Shown piece by piece: positions 36,463 through 46,379 of a stretch of DNA of 64,000 bases. The DNA is from Methylobacterium sp. Leaf108 (GTDB taxonomy: Bacteria > Pseudomonadota > Alphaproteobacteria > Rhizobiales > Beijerinckiaceae). The first letter of the stretch is position 1. Every line of letters starts with the position of its first letter. Location of the stretch: the NCBI RefSeq assembly GCF_001423265.1, contig NZ_LMND01000030.1, positions 86,996 through 150,995 of the forward strand, written 5' to 3'. The notes under the pieces were generated by a model. That model searched no databases, was not told where the DNA came from, and saw only the letters and a list, made by a program, of their open reading frames with translations. Made by a program: the position numbers and the translations under genes.

Positions 36463-38088
36463 TCAGGCCGCGGACGCCCTCAGCGCGCCGGCCTTCAACT
36501 GACGCTGGGCCTCGGCCGCTCCGTCGAGCACGACCTTGCCGCTCTCGTCCGACCATTCGGCCAGGAGGACATCGGTGGCGGACTTGCCCATGGGCGCTCC
36601 GAACAGGAAGCCCTGGCCGTAGGTGCAGCCCTGGTCTGCGAGCCAGTCGACGCTCGACGCCGTCTCGATTCCCTCGGCCGTGGTCAGGAGGCCGAGGCTC
36701 GAGCCCAGCGCGATGATCGCATCGACGAGCTTGGCTCGTTCCGAACCCAGCGGGATCGAGGCGACGTAGCTGCGGTCGATCTTGAGCTTGTCGAACTGCA
36801 GCTCGCGCAGGTGATAGAGGCTCGAATAACCGGTTCCGAAATCGTCGAGCGCGATGCGCACGCCGAGGTTCTGCAGCGACTTGAGGGCGACGCGGGCGGC
36901 TTCCAGATCGTTGACGAGGGCCGTCTCGGTGATCTCGATCTCCAGGCGGCTGGGAGCGAAGCCGGTCTCGGTCAGGATCGCCAGCACGCGCTCGGGCATC
37001 TGCTTGTCCTGCAACTGCAGCGGCGAGATGTTGATGGCGAGCTGGAGGTGCTGCGGCCACGAGCGGGCATCGCGACAGGCCTGGCGCATCAGCGACCAGC
37101 ACAGGTCGGCGATCATGCCGGTCTCTTCGGCGAGCGTGATGAAGTCGCTCGGGTTCATCAGGCCGTGCTCGGGATGACGCCAGCGCGCCAGGACCTCGAA
37201 GCCGATCAGCTCGCGGCCCGGCAGCGCCACCACCGGCTGGTAGAAGGGCTCGATCTCGCCGCGGGCGATGCCGGCGCGCAGGTCCTGTTCGAGAAGCGCG
37301 CGGATCTTGAGGGCGTGCCCCATCTCGAGCTGGAAGAACCGGTAGGTGCTGCGCCCGTCGCGCTTGCCCTGGTACATGGCGACGTCGGCCGCATGCAGCA
37401 GGGTCTCCGACGTGACGGTCTCGACGCTCGCCAGGGCGATGCCGATGGTGGCGCCGATCTCCAGGCGGCCTGCGCCCCACGGGATCGGCTGCGAAAGGCT
37501 GGTGATGATCTGCTGGGCGAGCCGGCTCACCGATTCGGTGTCGGCGCCGTAGTCGAACAGCAGCGCGAACTCGTCCCCACCGAGCCGCGCCGCGGTGTTG
37601 CCGGGGGGCAGGAGCCCGCGCAGCCGGTCGGCCACGGCGCAGAGCACGGCGTCGCCGGCGGCATGGCCATGGACGTCGTTGACGGGCTTGAAGCGGTCGA
37701 GGTCGATCTGGATGACGGCGATGCTCGGAATGCCCTCTGCGGAGGCGAGGCGGGCATCGAGGGTCTCCTTGAAGAGACGGCGGTTGGCCAGTCCGGTGAG
37801 GACGTCGTGGCGGGCCACCGACTCCGCCTGCGCCTGGGCGCCGTCCCGCGCCTCCATGACGCGACGCAGCTTGAACGACTTGCGCACGGCTGCCACCCCG
37901 ATCCCGAGGGACATGCAGATGGCGAGCATCAGGAGATGTTCGAGCCCGTGCAGCGCCGTGAATTCGAGCAGGATCTTGAAGACCCCGAGCTGCGTACCGA
38001 CGATCCAGACACAGACGCCGATCATCATCAGCGACAGGAGCTCCCGCGCTTCCCCCTCGGCCCACGAGGCAGATCGATCGTCGCTCAT
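36463..38088 (-). CDS. membrane GGDEF-EAL diguanylate cyclase/phosphodiesterase
   Basis: The 541-residue product has two N-terminal membrane helices (~residues 20-70, LLSLMMIGVCVWIVGTQLGVFKI and LEHLLMLAICMSLGIGVAAV), a GGDEF domain (~95-260) with intact LGGDEF, and an EAL domain (~270-515) with the common EVL variant (GFEVLARWRHP), NISPLQLQ, DDFGTGYSS and AEGIET. Both catalytic sites look complete, so it may make or break c-di-GMP. There is no separate sensory domain, so the short helical pair may be the input. AGGAG six bases before the ATG fixes the start. Confidence 0.92.
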   Translation of the reverse strand: MSDDRSASWAEGEARELLSLMMIGVCVWIVGTQLGVFKILLEFTALHGLEHLLMLAICMSLGIGVAAVRKSFKLRRVMEARDGAQAQAESVARHDVLTGLANRRLFKETLDARLASAEGIPSIAVIQIDLDRFKPVNDVHGHAAGDAVLCAVADRLRGLLPPGNTAARLGGDEFALLFDYGADTESVSRLAQQIITSLSQPIPWGAGRLEIGATIGIALASVETVTSETLLHAADVAMYQGKRDGRSTYRFFQLEMGHALKIRALLEQDLRAGIARGEIEPFYQPVVALPGRELIGFEVLARWRHPEHGLMNPSDFITLAEETGMIADLCWSLMRQACRDARSWPQHLQLAINISPLQLQDKQMPERVLAILTETGFAPSRLEIEITETALVNDLEAARVALKSLQNLGVRIALDDFGTGYSSLYHLRELQFDKLKIDRSYVASIPLGSERAKLVDAIIALGSSLGLLTTAEGIETASSVDWLADQGCTYGQGFLFGAPMGKSATDVLLAEWSDESGKVVLDGAAEAQRQLKAGALRASAA

Positions 38089-38255
38089 TCGTCGCTCCTG
38101 TTGCCCCAGTCTTAGGCAGCGGACTCTTTCGCGAGCGTAAACGAGGGCCGGCCCTTCCTTCATCGAATGCCGGAGGCACGTCGTACAGTCCGGCGGCGAC
38201 GGATATCAGTCTCGATGGAGCGATAGTCCGGAGGACGCCAAGGATCCGACCGCCG

Positions 38256-39137
38256 TCAACGCAGTAACGCCGATATGATCCACCATTCCGGCTGCCGCGA
38301 GCGTATCCGCGCGGCGGCGCGAACCGCCGCGCGGCGATCGGCGAACACGCCGAAGACCGTCGCGCCGGAACCCGACATGCGCGCGAGCCGGCAGCCGGGC
38401 TCGTCGCGCAGGGCGCTGAGCGCGTCGCCGATGACCGGGGCCACGGTGAGGGCGGGCGCCTCCAGGTCGTTGCGGGCCGGTGCGAGGACGGCGAGAGTCG
38501 CATCCACGCCCGCATCAGCGACGAGGACGGGGTGAGGCGCACCCTCGTTGCGGGCCCCGACCGTGAGGCCGAGGGCACGGAACACCGGTGCCGTCGCCAC
38601 CGGGACGCCGGGATTGATGAGGACCGCGGGGAGGGGGGCCAGGCGGAGGGCGTCGCTCACGGTCTCGCCGGCCCCGCGCATCATCCGGGCCGTCGGCTCG
38701 AGGCACACGGGAACGTCGGCACCGGTCCGTCCGGCGGCAAGCCGCACGGCGGGGTCGGTCACGGCCAGATCGTTGAGGCCGGCGAGCAGCCGCAACGCGG
38801 CGGCGGCGTCGGAGGAGCCGCCGCCGATGCCGGCGGCGACCGGCAGCCGCTTCACGAGGTGGAACGCCCCCCAGCGCAAGCCCGGAACGGCCTCGGCGAG
38901 ATGACGGGCCGCCCGGATCACCAGGTTGTCGTCGAGGGGCCCCGCGGGCCCCGCGGTCGGGCCGGAGACGGTCAGCGCGAGCTCCGGGCCGGGATCGAGG
39001 CTCAGCGTATCGCCGGCCCCCGTGAAGGCGACCAGGCTCTCGAGCTCGTGATATCCGTCCCCCTCGCGGCGACCGAGGACGTGGAGGGTCAGATTGACCT
39101 TCGCCGGAGCACGGGTGACGAGACGGGACACGGGCAC
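38256..39137 (-). CDS. ispE: 4-diphosphocytidyl-2-C-methyl-D-erythritol kinase
   Basis: The 293-residue GHMP kinase has the N-terminal [25 protein letters not shown] pattern, here [13 protein letters not shown]. The ATP loop is [17 protein letters not shown] (~93-109), and the C-terminal motif is [14 protein letters not shown]. It phosphorylates CDP-ME in the MEP pathway, supplying isoprenoid precursors for hopanoids, carotenoids and ubiquinone. It follows the TPR gene by 80 bases on the same strand. Confidence 0.95.
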   Translation of the reverse strand: MPVSRLVTRAPAKVNLTLHVLGRREGDGYHELESLVAFTGAGDTLSLDPGPELALTVSGPTAGPAGPLDDNLVIRAARHLAEAVPGLRWGAFHLVKRLPVAAGIGGGSSDAAAALRLLAGLNDLAVTDPAVRLAAGRTGADVPVCLEPTARMMRGAGETVSDALRLAPLPAVLINPGVPVATAPVFRALGLTVGARNEGAPHPVLVADAGVDATLAVLAPARNDLEAPALTVAPVIGDALSALRDEPGCRLARMSGSGATVFGVFADRRAAVRAAARIRSRQPEWWIISALLR

Positions 39138-39217
39138 TCGGAGGATCGAGGACGGCGACGCCGCCGGGCGCCCGGCTATGGCCGGACGCCCGCGACGAGG
39201 TCAAGCCGGGCGGAGCT

Positions 39218-41065
39218 TCAGCCGCCGCTCTTCTTGTCGGCCGCTCCCGGAGGCTCGCTCGGAGCGGGAGCACCCTTGGGTAGCTCGGGGTTCACGGCCT
39301 CGGCCGGGGGATTCTCGGCGGTCGCCGCGGGCTTGTCGAGTTCGGGCAGGCCATCCTTGAGCTTGGCGTTGATCTTTTCGAGATCCTCCGGCTCCGGGTT
39401 CAGGTCCTTGGCGTGCTGCCACTGGAACTTGCCCTCGAGCCGGCGCCCGGCCCGCCAATAGGCATCGCCGAGGTGGTCGTTGATGGTGGGGTCGCCGGGC
39501 TTCAGCTCGATCGCCTTTTCCAGCTCGCGCACCGCGTCGTCCCAGCGGCCGAGGCGGAAGTAGGCCCAGCCGAGGCTGTCGATGATCATGCCGTCGCGCG
39601 GGCTGGCGTCGACCGCCTGCTTGAGCATGGTGAAGGCTTCGTCGATGTTCAGGTTCTGGTCGACCCAGGAATAGGCGAGGTAGTTGAGCACCTGCGCGCG
39701 GGCGCCGGGCTGGGAGGCCGGCACCAGTTCCAAAGCCTTCTTCAGGTCGGCCTCGGCCTTGGACCATTCCTTGGCCCGCTCGTAGGCGGTGCCGCGGAAG
39801 TAGAAAGTGGTCCAGTAGCTCGCCGCCGGCCGGTCGCCGATCAGTTCGATCGCCCGGCTGTAGGTGGCCGCGGCCTCCGCGTACTTCTTGCGCGACCGCT
39901 GGACGTTGCCGAGCGCGGTCACCGCGTCGATATCGGTGGGGTGCGCCTTCATGACCGCGTCGAGATGGGCCAGGGCCTCGTCGCCCTTGCCCATCTGTTC
40001 GAGGTTCAGGCCGACCTGGATGTCGGCATTGAGCCGCAGCGGCGAGGTCGCCGGGATCTGGGCATAGGCCTCGTTGGCCCGCTCGGTCTGCTTCATCCGG
40101 TCGAGAAGATCGGCCAGGGTCAGACGGGCCAGGGCGTGATCGGGAGCGAGGTAGAGGGCGAGGCGCAGGTAGACCACCGCCGGCAGTTCGTCGCCCTGGG
40201 TCGAGCCGGCCGAGCCGAGCCCGTAGAGCACCTCGGCGGCACCCTCCTGCGCGTTGGTGATCAGGCGGCCGAGGGGCTTGCCCGCCTTGAGGCGGTCGAG
40301 GGCGTCGCGCACGATGGGGTGGCGGGCCATCAGCTGGTCGAACTCGGTGTAGGCCTGGATCGCCAGGTCGGTGCGGCCGGCCTGCGCTTCGAAGCGGCCG
40401 TAGGCGTCGACGATCCGCAGGGTGTTGTGGTCGGCGTCGTAGGCGGCCTTGAGCCGGCGCTCGGCCTCGGCCTGGTCGCCGACCACGCTGGCGATCAGGC
40501 CGGCGTGGTAGTCGCGGAAGGTGTTGTAGTAGCGCTCGCCCTTGAGCTTGGACACGGTCTCCAGCGCCCGCCTGCCGTCGTTGGCGCCGGCGTAGGCCCA
40601 GGCCGACAGGAGCGTGCCGGTGAGGTCGGCCGCGGCACCGCGACCGCTGCGGGCGAAGTTCTGGCGGGCCTGGGCGAACTGGCCGGCCTTGATTTGGCGG
40701 ACGCCGAGCGCGAGCTGGGCGAGCCCGTTCGATCCGTCGCGGGCGGTCAGGCGCTCGGCCGTGCGGAAGGCGTCGGGCAGAGCGCCGTCGGCAAGCAGCG
40801 AGATGAAGGCGCGTTCCTGCAGTTCGGAATTGCGCGGGTCGGCCTTCAGCGCCTCGCGGTAGAAGGTGGCGGCTGCCGCCGTGTCGCGGGAGGCCCCCGC
40901 GATGTAGGCCGAGAGGAAGTTGCCTTCGAGGGATTCCGCCGGCTCGAAACTCGAGATCGGCGCCGATTCCCGTGGCTGCATCGCCAGGGCCGGCGCGCCG
41001 ACCACGGCGACCGATGCGAGGAGCGAGAGGACGGACAGGGTCCGGCGAGCAGCGCGTGCGGTCAT
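39218..41065 (-). CDS. exported TPR-repeat protein
   Basis: The 615-residue product has a signal peptide (MTARAARRTLSVLSLLASVAVVGAPALA) and then about a dozen TPR-type helical repeats over most of its length, for example LKADPRNSELQERAFISLLADG, KALELVPASQPGARAQVLNYLAYSWVDQ and KAIELKPGDPTINDHLGDAYWRAG. The end is a Lys/Pro/Ala-rich tail. TPR arrays hold protein complexes together; the periplasmic partner is unknown. GGAAG sits 4 bases before the ATG at 41065; ATGs at 41080 and 41086 are alternatives. It precedes ispE on the same strand. Confidence 0.88.
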   Translation of the reverse strand: MTARAARRTLSVLSLLASVAVVGAPALAMQPRESAPISSFEPAESLEGNFLSAYIAGASRDTAAAATFYREALKADPRNSELQERAFISLLADGALPDAFRTAERLTARDGSNGLAQLALGVRQIKAGQFAQARQNFARSGRGAAADLTGTLLSAWAYAGANDGRRALETVSKLKGERYYNTFRDYHAGLIASVVGDQAEAERRLKAAYDADHNTLRIVDAYGRFEAQAGRTDLAIQAYTEFDQLMARHPIVRDALDRLKAGKPLGRLITNAQEGAAEVLYGLGSAGSTQGDELPAVVYLRLALYLAPDHALARLTLADLLDRMKQTERANEAYAQIPATSPLRLNADIQVGLNLEQMGKGDEALAHLDAVMKAHPTDIDAVTALGNVQRSRKKYAEAAATYSRAIELIGDRPAASYWTTFYFRGTAYERAKEWSKAEADLKKALELVPASQPGARAQVLNYLAYSWVDQNLNIDEAFTMLKQAVDASPRDGMIIDSLGWAYFRLGRWDDAVRELEKAIELKPGDPTINDHLGDAYWRAGRRLEGKFQWQHAKDLNPEPEDLEKINAKLKDGLPELDKPAATAENPPAEAVNPELPKGAPAPSEPPGAADKKSGG

Positions 41066-41254
41066 CGGTCTTCCGTTCATGGGCACCGGTCACGGTTAGC
41101 GGCGCCGGCCCTGAGGGACCGGCGGGGAATGGCGGCGGAGACTGGACTCTTCCCGCCAGGGCCGCAAGGCCATCTTCCGGCCAGAGCGGCACCGTCTTCC
41201 CGCCAGCACGGCGAGGCGAAAGGATGGCGCGCGAGAAGGCGCCACCGCCCACCA

Positions 41255-42928
41255 TCACATGTTGGGGTAGTTCGGCCCGCCCGGCCCCTCGGGCGTGACC
41301 CAGTTGATGTTCTGGTTGGGGTCCTTGATGTCGCAGGTCTTGCAGTGGACGCAGTTCTGGGCGTTGATCTGGTAGCGCACGCCCTGCGAGGCCGCGGCCT
41401 CCGCCACCCATTCGTAGACCCCGGCCGGGCAGTAGCGCGCCGAGGGACCGCCGTAGACGTCGTGCTCCGAACTCTTCTGGAGGCCGATGTCGCCGATGGT
41501 GAGGTGGGGCGGCTGGTCCTCCTCGTGGTTGGTGTTCGAGAGGTAGACCGAGGACAGCCGGTCGAAGGTCAGCACGCCGTCGGGCTTCGGGTAGACGATC
41601 GGCGTCACCTCGGCGATCGGCCTGGTGCAGGCGTGGTCGGGCTTGCCGTGCGCCAGGGTGCCGAAGGGCGAAGCCCCGAAGATCGTGTTGGCCCACATGT
41701 CGAGGCCGCCGAGGCCGACGCCGACGAGGGTGCCGTAGCGCGACCACAGCGGCTTGACGTTGCGCACCGGCTTCAGGTCGCGGCCGATGTCGCTGTCGCG
41801 CCAGCCGGTGTCGTAGTCGGTGAGCTCGTCGCCCCGGCGGCCTGCGGCCAGCGCCGCGGCGATGGCCGTCGCCGCCTGCATCCCCGAGAGCACGGCGTTG
41901 TGCGAGCCCTTGATGCGGGGCACGTTCACGAAGCCGGCGGAATCGCCCACCAGGCAGCCGCCCGGGAACACGAGCTTGGGCACCGACTGCCAGCCGCCCT
42001 CCATGATGGCGCGGGCCCCGTAGCCGATGCGCTTGGCGCCCTCGAACACCTCGCGGATCATCGGGTGGGTCTTGAAGCGCTGGAACTCCTCGAACGGCGA
42101 CAGGGTCGGGTTCTCGTAGTTCAGGTGCGTGACGAAGCCCACGGAGAGCAGGTGGTCGTCGAAATGGTAGAGCCAGGAGCCGCCGCCGGCCTTGTTGGGC
42201 AACGGCCAACCCATGGTGTGCTGGACGAGGCCGGGCTGGAATGTGTCGGGGCTGAGCTGCCAGAGCTCCTTCACGCCCAGACCGTATTTCGGGTGGTCGC
42301 TTTGGGCGGCGAGGTCGAACCGGGCGATCAGCGACTTGGTGAGCGAACCGCGCGCGCCCTCGCCGAAGACCGTGTACTTGCCGCGCAGCTCCATGCCGCG
42401 GGTGTAGTCGTCGCGCGGCTCGCCGGACTTGCCGATGCCGAGGTCGCCGGTGGCGATGCCCACCACCGCCCCGCGGTCGTCGAACAGCACCTCTGACGCC
42501 GGGAAGCCCGGATAGACCTCGACGCCGAGGGCCTCGGCCTTGGCGCCGAGGTACTTCGTGACGTTGGAGAGCGAGCCGACGAAGTTGCCGTGGTTGCTCA
42601 TGAACTTGGGAAAGAACAGGTTCGGCATCGTCACGCCGCTGTTCTTGGTGAGCATCATGAACTCGTCGCGCTCGACGGCGGTCTTGAGCGGCCGCTCGGG
42701 ATCGTCGCGCCACTCCGGCATCAGCCGGTCGAGGCCGAGCGGATCCACGACGGCGCCCGACAGGATGTGCGCCCCGACTTCCGAGCCCTTCTCGACGACG
42801 ACGATGCTGATCTCGTTCCCGGTCTCGGCGGAGAGCTGCTTGAGGCGAATGGCGGCGGCGAGCCCGGCCGGCCCCGCGCCCACGATCACCACGTCGAAAT
42901 CCATCCCCTCGCGTTCCGGCAGCGCCAT
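41255..42928 (-). CDS. electron transfer flavoprotein-ubiquinone oxidoreductase
   Basis: The 557-residue ETF-QO has an FAD-binding VVIVGAGPAGLAAAIRLKQL at ~12-31, GAVVDPLGLDRLMPEW, GCLVGDSAGFVNVPRIKGSHNA, and a C-terminal 4Fe-4S site from RYCPAGVYEW and NCVHCKTCDIKDP. It passes electrons from ETF, loaded by acyl-CoA and other dehydrogenases, to ubiquinone in the inner membrane. AAGGA nine bases before the ATG at 42928 fixes the start; the longer frame to 43012 is not supported. Confidence 0.97.
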   Translation of the reverse strand: MALPEREGMDFDVVIVGAGPAGLAAAIRLKQLSAETGNEISIVVVEKGSEVGAHILSGAVVDPLGLDRLMPEWRDDPERPLKTAVERDEFMMLTKNSGVTMPNLFFPKFMSNHGNFVGSLSNVTKYLGAKAEALGVEVYPGFPASEVLFDDRGAVVGIATGDLGIGKSGEPRDDYTRGMELRGKYTVFGEGARGSLTKSLIARFDLAAQSDHPKYGLGVKELWQLSPDTFQPGLVQHTMGWPLPNKAGGGSWLYHFDDHLLSVGFVTHLNYENPTLSPFEEFQRFKTHPMIREVFEGAKRIGYGARAIMEGGWQSVPKLVFPGGCLVGDSAGFVNVPRIKGSHNAVLSGMQAATAIAAALAAGRRGDELTDYDTGWRDSDIGRDLKPVRNVKPLWSRYGTLVGVGLGGLDMWANTIFGASPFGTLAHGKPDHACTRPIAEVTPIVYPKPDGVLTFDRLSSVYLSNTNHEEDQPPHLTIGDIGLQKSSEHDVYGGPSARYCPAGVYEWVAEAAASQGVRYQINAQNCVHCKTCDIKDPNQNINWVTPEGPGGPNYPNM

Positions 42929-43150
42929 TCCCGATGTTCCTTGCCCAATGGTCTCTTGGTCGCGACGCTCGGGACCGTTGCGGCCACCGCGCCCTTCGTC
43001 ACTCACTCTCAACCCATTCCAGGGTGCAATGGCAAGTCGGTCGTCGCCTTCTCAACCGTCGCAGGAGTGGCGTACAAAAGACCAGTCTACGGCGCCCGGC
43101 TCACGGTCCGGCGGTTGTCCACAGCCGCTGTGGGCGCCAGATAGGATGCC

Positions 43151-44008
43151 ATGACCGAGGCCCATGACGAACGGCGCGACCTGACCGCCTGTCTCGACTT
43201 CTACACCGAGGCGGGGGTCGATCTGGCCCTCGACGAGCGTCCGCACGACCGTTTCGCCGAAGTCGATCCGATCCCCGCGCCGCGCCTCGAGCGGAGGGAG
43301 GTCGAGCGGCCCGCCCCGCAAAGGCAGCCGCTGCCCGACCGGGGGACGCCGGTCGATCCGCCACGGCAGCAGACGTTCGGCCGGTCGGCATCCGCCATGC
43401 CCGAGGCGGCGGCCGGCGATGCGCGGGCGAAGGCCAAGGATTGCGCGACGCTGGCCGACCTCGAAGCCCTGCTCGCCACCTTCGACGGATGCCCGCTGAA
43501 ATTCACAGCCAAGAACCTCGTCTTCGCCGACGGCAACCCCGCCGCGAAGCTGATGTTCGTCGGCGAGGCGCCCGGCGCCGACGAGGACCGGATCGGCAAG
43601 CCGTTCATGGGCCGCTCGGGCCAGCTCCTCGACCGGATGATGGCGGCGATCGGCCTCGATCGGACCCGCGCCTACGTCACCAACATCGTGCCGTGGCGGC
43701 CGCCGGGGAACCGCAACCCGACACCGCAGGAGGTGGCGATCTGCCGGCCCTTCATCGAGCGTCAGATCGAGCTGGCCGATCCCGACCTGATCGTCTGCCT
43801 CGGCAGCCCGGCCACGCAGGCGTTGACGGGGACGAAGGACGGCATCCTCAAGGCGCGTGGCCGCTTCTATCCCTACCGGGTGGGCCAGCGCGAGATCCGC
43901 GCCCTGGCGACCCTCCATCCGGCCTATCTGCTGCGCCAGCCGCTGCAGAAGCGGCTCGCGTGGCGCGACTTCCGCCTGCTGCGCAACGCCCTCGACGGCA
44001 AGGCCTGA
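43151..44008 (+). CDS. uracil-DNA glycosylase, family 4-like
   Basis: The 285-residue product has an N-terminal extension (~1-95) rich in Pro, Arg and Gln, with an HDERRDLTACLDFYTEAGVDLALDE start. The glycosylase core follows: FDGCPLKFTAKNLVFADGNP, MFVGEAPGADEDRIGKPFMGRSGQLLDRM, TNIVPWRPPGNRNPTPQEV, and the closing LHPAYLLRQP. It removes uracil from DNA. Only some of the iron-sulfur Cys of family 4 are obvious (in DGCPL, AICRP, VCLG), as in many alphaproteobacterial members. It is divergent from ETF-QO. Confidence 0.88.
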   Translation: MTEAHDERRDLTACLDFYTEAGVDLALDERPHDRFAEVDPIPAPRLERREVERPAPQRQPLPDRGTPVDPPRQQTFGRSASAMPEAAAGDARAKAKDCATLADLEALLATFDGCPLKFTAKNLVFADGNPAAKLMFVGEAPGADEDRIGKPFMGRSGQLLDRMMAAIGLDRTRAYVTNIVPWRPPGNRNPTPQEVAICRPFIERQIELADPDLIVCLGSPATQALTGTKDGILKARGRFYPYRVGQREIRALATLHPAYLLRQPLQKRLAWRDFRLLRNALDGKA

Positions 44009-44110
44009 GCCCGCTAGGGCGAGGGCCGACGGAACCGTCACGCTCGCGCGGGAATTACTCCGTGCGACGCCGGCCCTACCAGACGTCCGGACACAGGTGG
44101 TAGCCTCGAC

Positions 44111-45010
44111 ATGCGCTGGGAAGATTTTCGCTCGTCGGACAACGTCGAGGACCGCCGCGGCGAGGGTGGCGGCGGCGGCTTTCCGGGCGGCGGTGCCGGC
44201 GGGCTCGGCATCGGCGCCATCGTCATCCTGTGCATCATCGGCTGGGTCACCGGCATCAACCCCGCCGTCCTGATCGGCGGCGCCGAGCAGATGATGGGCG
44301 GCGGCGCGCCGCGTCAGGAACAGGTCGACCCTCAGACCCAGGCCAGGCGCGGCACCAAGCCCGCCGACGATGCCGGGCGCTTCGCCGCCGCCATCCTGGG
44401 CAATACCGAGGACGTCTGGAAGGAGATCCTGCCCAACCAGACCGGCAAGCAATACCGGCCGACCGGGATGGTGCTCTACACCGGCGGCACCCGCAGCGGC
44501 TGCGGTTCGGCCAAGGCGGCGATGGGCCCGTTCTACTGTCCGCTGGACAAGAAGGTCTATCTCGACACGACCTTCTTCAAGGAGATGGAGACGAAGTTCG
44601 GCGTGAAGGGCGATTTCGCCTACGCCTACGTCATCGCCCACGAGGTCGGTCACCACATCCAGGGCGAGCTCGGCATCCTCGGCAAGGTCCAGTCCCGCCA
44701 GCAGGCGGCGGGTCAGGTCGAGAGCAACAAGCTGTCGGTTCGCGTCGAGCTGATGGCCGATTGCCTCGCCGGCGTCTGGGCCAAGAACTCGAACGACCGC
44801 TTCAATTCGCTCGAGCCCGGCGACATCGAAGAGGCGATGCAGGCGGCCAGCGCCATCGGCGACGACAAGCTGCAGAAGCAGTCGCAGGGTTACGCCGTGC
44901 CCGATTCCTTCACGCACGGCTCGTCGGCGCAGCGGATGCGGTGGTTCATGACCGGCTACAAGAGCGGCCAGACCCGCTCCTGCGACACCTTCCGCGCCGC
45001 CGCGAACTGA
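44111..45010 (+). CDS. neutral zinc metallopeptidase (YpfJ family)
   Basis: The 299-residue product has a short charged N-terminus, a Gly-rich stretch, one membrane helix (~31-56, GLGIGAIVILCIIGWVTGINPAVLI) and a C-terminal zinc peptidase domain with the HEVGHH motif at 177-182. SNKLSVRVELMADCLAGVW, carrying the third-ligand Glu, follows. The family has no assigned substrate. A type II membrane protein with a periplasmic peptidase domain is expected. The gene stands 102 bases after the uracil-DNA glycosylase. Confidence 0.9.
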   Translation: MRWEDFRSSDNVEDRRGEGGGGGFPGGGAGGLGIGAIVILCIIGWVTGINPAVLIGGAEQMMGGGAPRQEQVDPQTQARRGTKPADDAGRFAAAILGNTEDVWKEILPNQTGKQYRPTGMVLYTGGTRSGCGSAKAAMGPFYCPLDKKVYLDTTFFKEMETKFGVKGDFAYAYVIAHEVGHHIQGELGILGKVQSRQQAAGQVESNKLSVRVELMADCLAGVWAKNSNDRFNSLEPGDIEEAMQAASAIGDDKLQKQSQGYAVPDSFTHGSSAQRMRWFMTGYKSGQTRSCDTFRAAAN

Positions 45011-45110
45011 GAACGCGATCCGGCGGGGGAGATCCGCCGGCGGCGGTCCATTCCATTGCGGCCGTCATGCCGGTCCGGCACGGCCTTTCATCCTTCGAGG
45101 ACACCGTCCC

Positions 45111-45668
45111 ATGGTCGCCTCCGACAAGACCCGCACCTTCGTTCCCCTGGCCATCGCCGTGCTCACCGTCTCGGACACGCGGACGGCCGAGGACGACCGC
45201 TCCGGCGATCTCCTCACGGAGCGACTGACCGCGGCCGGTCATCGCCTCGCCGCCCGCGGGATCGTCCCCGACGAGGTCCCGGCGATCCGGGCGCGGGTCG
45301 AGGAATGGGTGCGGGACCCGGGCATCGACGCGGTTCTCACCACCGGCGGTACCGGCTTCACCGGCCGTGACGTCACCCCGGAAGCCCTCGAGCCCCTGTT
45401 CGAGAAACGGATGGACGGCTTCTCGGCGGTGTTCCACCGCATCTCCTACGACAAGATCGGAACCTCGACACTCCAGTCGCGCGCCACCGCCGGTGTCGCC
45501 GGAGCCACCTACATCTTCGTACTGCCGGGCTCGCCCGGCGCCTGCCGGGACGCCTGGGACGGCATCCTGGCCGCCCAACTCGACTACCGGCATCGCCCCT
45601 GCAACTTCGTCGAGATCATGCCGCGCCTCGACGAACATCTGCGCCGGGGGGCCACCGTCAGCGTCTGA
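45111..45668 (+). CDS. moaB: molybdopterin adenylyltransferase-like MoaB
   Basis: The 185-residue product matches MoaB: IAVLTVSDTRTAEDDRSGDLL at the N-terminus, VLTTGGTGFTGRDVTPEALEPLFEKRMDGF, and VLPGSPGACRDAWDGIL. MoaB/MogA proteins adenylylate molybdopterin before MoeA inserts metal. It is the only other molybdenum-cofactor gene in the window and lies ~20 kb from the MoeA operon. The ATG sits 100 bases after the zinc peptidase stop. Confidence 0.93.
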   Translation: MVASDKTRTFVPLAIAVLTVSDTRTAEDDRSGDLLTERLTAAGHRLAARGIVPDEVPAIRARVEEWVRDPGIDAVLTTGGTGFTGRDVTPEALEPLFEKRMDGFSAVFHRISYDKIGTSTLQSRATAGVAGATYIFVLPGSPGACRDAWDGILAAQLDYRHRPCNFVEIMPRLDEHLRRGATVSV

Positions 45669-45674
45669 CCCCGC

Positions 45675-46196
45675 TCAGGGCCGATCGATCCGAGCGGAGA
45701 GCCGGCGTGGACGCAGGCGCGGCGAGAAGGTGGGCTCGGCGAGCAGACGGTCGCGTCGGACGAGATCGCCCGGGCGCGGCCGGCTGACGCCGACCACAGC
45801 CTCACCGCGGGCGGCCAGGCGGATCGGAAGCCGGGTGTGAGGTCGCCGCAGCCTGCCCAGAGCGACGTCGGGCCGGGCCATGCCGATGAACCGGTCGAGG
45901 GTGCGGATCCAGCCTTCCGCGAGGACGTCGCCGGCCTCCAGGCACAGCACCCACTCGCGCCGCGCTATCCTGGCACCCGCCGTCCAGGGGCTTGCGCCGC
46001 GGGTGCGCACCACCAGGGTGGCCCCTGTGGCCTCCGCCACGGCCTCGATGGCCTCGGTGGAGGTCGGCACGACGATCACCGCATCACCCACGAGCCCGGC
46101 CGCCACGCCCGCCACGAGGGCGGCCAGCGAATCCGCGAGGCGATCGACGGCAAGCGCATCACCGGGTCTGGCGACATGGATCAAGCCTGAAATCAT
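45675..46196 (-). CDS. small glycosyltransferase-like protein
   Basis: The 173-residue product starts MISGLIHVARPGDALAVDRLADSLAALVAGVAAGLVGDAVIVV and continues VRTRGASPWTAGARIARREWVLCLEAGDVLAEGWI. This is the pattern of family 2 glycosyltransferases (the LEAGDV acidic motif corresponds to the DxD region). It is much shorter than normal GT2 enzymes and ends in an Arg-rich tail. It converges on moaB with 6 bases between stops. Possibly a truncated or minimal enzyme. No strong ribosome-binding site. Confidence 0.6.
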   Translation of the reverse strand: MISGLIHVARPGDALAVDRLADSLAALVAGVAAGLVGDAVIVVPTSTEAIEAVAEATGATLVVRTRGASPWTAGARIARREWVLCLEAGDVLAEGWIRTLDRFIGMARPDVALGRLRRPHTRLPIRLAARGEAVVGVSRPRPGDLVRRDRLLAEPTFSPRLRPRRLSARIDRP

Positions 46197-46379
46197 GCGC
46201 GCCCATACCGCATTTTGGCGGGTCGCCAAGCGGTCGCTCCACGCCAGGCACATCGGAATCGGGGTTGTCGCGACCATTCGCGAGAATTGCCCGAAATCCG
46301 TGCAGAATCGCCGATCTGACGTTCTTGCTATGTTCTCTGTGTCGGCCGATGCTCGATCACCGGACTGCGGAGGACGACC

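Noticed and set aside
39413..42496. A 1027-codon open frame on the plus strand opposite the TPR and ETF-QO genes
   Set aside because: It is a shadow of high-GC coding DNA on the other strand; the composition is Val/Gly/Arg/His-rich without domains.
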